Positions 22,757 through 23,438 of a stretch of DNA of 23,438 nucleotides are shown here, in pieces. How positions within the stretch are numbered: the first letter of the stretch is position 1; every line of letters begins with the position of its first letter. The stretch is from CBFHSD01 sp965658375. Lineage in GTDB: Bacteria > Bacteroidota > Bacteroidia > Flavobacteriales_G > Salibacteraceae. Position numbers and translations under genes: made by a program. The notes beneath the pieces are model-generated. The model was not told where the DNA came from. It saw only the letters and a program-made list of their open reading frames with translations, and ran no database searches. Location: NCBI GenBank assembly GCA_965658375.1, contig CBFHSD010000036.1:1-23438 (forward strand). Direction: 5' to 3'.

Positions 22757-23110
22757 CTAAGCAAATATTTCTTTAATGTGTTCAGCATCAAAGGGTTTTT
22801 GGTAAAATCCTTTGACATTTTTAAATTGTTCTGCTTCACTTTTATCAGTGTCAAGCATTGAACTGGTTACAATGTACACTTTTGAAACCATTCCTTCTTG
22901 TTCCATGGCCTTAAGCACATCAAAACCGTTCATTACCGGCATATTGATGTCAAGAAAAATAATATCAGGCACTCCACTTTCGCGCATGTATTCCATGGCT
23001 TTTTGCCCGTTTTCTGCCGAGCTAAAGCCTTCTTGTATGCTAAGCTGCTTGAGTCTTTGCTCAATAATGATTCGGGCTATACGGTCGTCATCTACAATTA
23101 AAACTGTCAT
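22757..23110 (-). CDS. CheY-like single-domain response regulator
   Basis: This lone receiver domain of 117 residues has no output domain. The acidic pocket is in VLIVDDDRIA (Asp7-9). The phosphoacceptor is Asp54 in IIFLDINMPVMNGFDVL. The switch Thr/Ser is in VYIVTSSML, and the conserved Lys is in GFYQKPFDAEHIKEIF. It is complete at both ends, unlike the receiver at 17442. Such proteins relay phosphate from histidine kinases to partner proteins; no kinase gene is adjacent. It is co-oriented with the ABC-F gene 60 bases downstream. It is divergent from fabI, and the 106-base spacer carries a clear -7 element only on the fabI side. Confidence 0.92.
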   Translation of the reverse strand: MTVLIVDDDRIARIIIEQRLKQLSIQEGFSSAENGQKAMEYMRESGVPDIIFLDINMPVMNGFDVLKAMEQEGMVSKVYIVTSSMLDTDKSEAEQFKNVKGFYQKPFDAEHIKEIFA

Positions 23111-23186
23111 AAGGGGATATGTACTTTTAAATGTCCGAAATCTTTGCCCATTTCAAGAGAAATGCACCTTATTTAAGGATGGCTTC

Positions 23187-23194
23187 TATCTTTG
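23187..23194 (+). promoter_or_regulatory. -7 element of fabI
   Basis: TATCTTTG matches the TAnnTTTG consensus and ends 22 bases before the fabI ATG. No TTG is visible at the expected -33 position. Confidence 0.5.
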
Positions 23195-23216
23195 GCTTCA
23201 CAAAATATTAAAGAAA

Positions 23217-23438
23217 ATGGCAAATCACGAACTTTTAGCTGGAAAACGCGGGATTATTTTCGGAGCCTTGAATGAGCAATCTATTGCTTGGAAAGTGGCC
23301 GAACAAGCGAAAGCGGCTGGAGCAAGCTTTACTTTAACAAATGCACCAATTGCAATGCGCATGGGTGCCATTAATGAATTGGCAGAGAAAACAGGTTCTG
23401 AGGTAATACCAGCAGATGCGACAAACAATGATGATTTG
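23217..23438 (+). CDS. fabI: Enoyl-[acyl-carrier-protein] reductase FabI (5' part, partial)
   Basis: The first 74 codons of a gene run off the window end. FabI reduces the enoyl-ACP double bond in the last step of each fatty-acid elongation cycle, using NADH. The N-terminal segment is characteristic of Bacteroidota FabI: LLAGKRGIIFGALNEQSIAW (the G-x-x-x-x-x-S-I-A loop that binds the cofactor). AEQAKAAGASFTLTNAP, MRMGAINELAEKTGSEV and PADATNNDDL follow. The catalytic Tyr-x6-Lys lies beyond the window. The start at ATG 23217 (MANHELLAGKRG) is normal. A -7 promoter element precedes it. Confidence 0.94.
   Translation, partial: MANHELLAGKRGIIFGALNEQSIAWKVAEQAKAAGASFTLTNAPIAMRMGAINELAEKTGSEVIPADATNNDDL

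Noticed and set aside
1..23438. CRISPR array, prophage, insertion sequence or restriction/defence system
   Set aside because: No regularly spaced repeats, transposase, integrase, phage structural gene, nuclease or methylase of restriction type was seen. The only methyltransferase is of the small-molecule type.

Overview
The window comes from a low-GC member of the Bacteroidota, most likely the Flavobacteriales (Cryomorphaceae/Owenweeksia-like relatives fit, but this is inference). Three things support this. Two secreted proteins end in type IX secretion (T9SS) type A sorting domains. Several genes and the tRNA are preceded by the Bacteroidota -7 promoter element TAnnTTTG, and there are no Shine-Dalgarno sequences. 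Typical flavobacterial families are present, such as DUF6952 beside a CGNC thioredoxin. Gene density is high and no gene-free stretch exceeds 300 bases.

Layout. 1-2436: the end of a DUF481-like outer-membrane protein, a HIRAN-like gene with a TPR gene, then on the opposite strand smpB translationally coupled behind a DtxR/MntR-type regulator. 2485-2645: tRNA-Ser(GCT) with its own promoter and terminator. 2664-4715: a 7TM-HD phosphohydrolase (PgpH-type), divergent from a thiolase (4822-5997), which is followed by a terminator and an NlpC/P60 endopeptidase. 6974-10827: a minus-strand cluster of an AraC-type regulator, a small SDR, a membrane-anchored metallo-beta-lactamase-fold hydrolase and a DFR-like SDR. 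11010-12422: a T9SS-secreted protein with three tandem SusE-like domains, convergent with a SAM methyltransferase. 13375-15752: a tight operon of a lipoprotein, a rhomboid protease, a HAD phosphatase and a class IV aminotransferase. 15771-16317: DUF6952 and thioredoxin. 16443-17927: two head-to-head two-component genes that both lack their 5' ends. 17916-19622: a large AsmA-like anchored protein. 19749-20717: a second T9SS cargo. 20714-22696: an ABC-F ATPase. 22757-23110: a CheY-like regulator. 23217 to the end: the start of fabI.

Most of the window is housekeeping and envelope functions: ribosome rescue (SmpB), translation (tRNA-Ser, ABC-F), c-di-AMP turnover, fatty-acid and acyl-CoA metabolism (thiolase, FabI), cell wall and surface proteins. 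I see no phage, transposon, CRISPR array or recognisable defence island. The most unusual spot is near 17499-17505. There the receiver domains of a hybrid histidine kinase and of a response regulator are joined back to back at a 7-base sequence shared by both, so the starts of both genes are gone. This looks like a microhomology deletion between divergent genes, or else an assembly misjoin.
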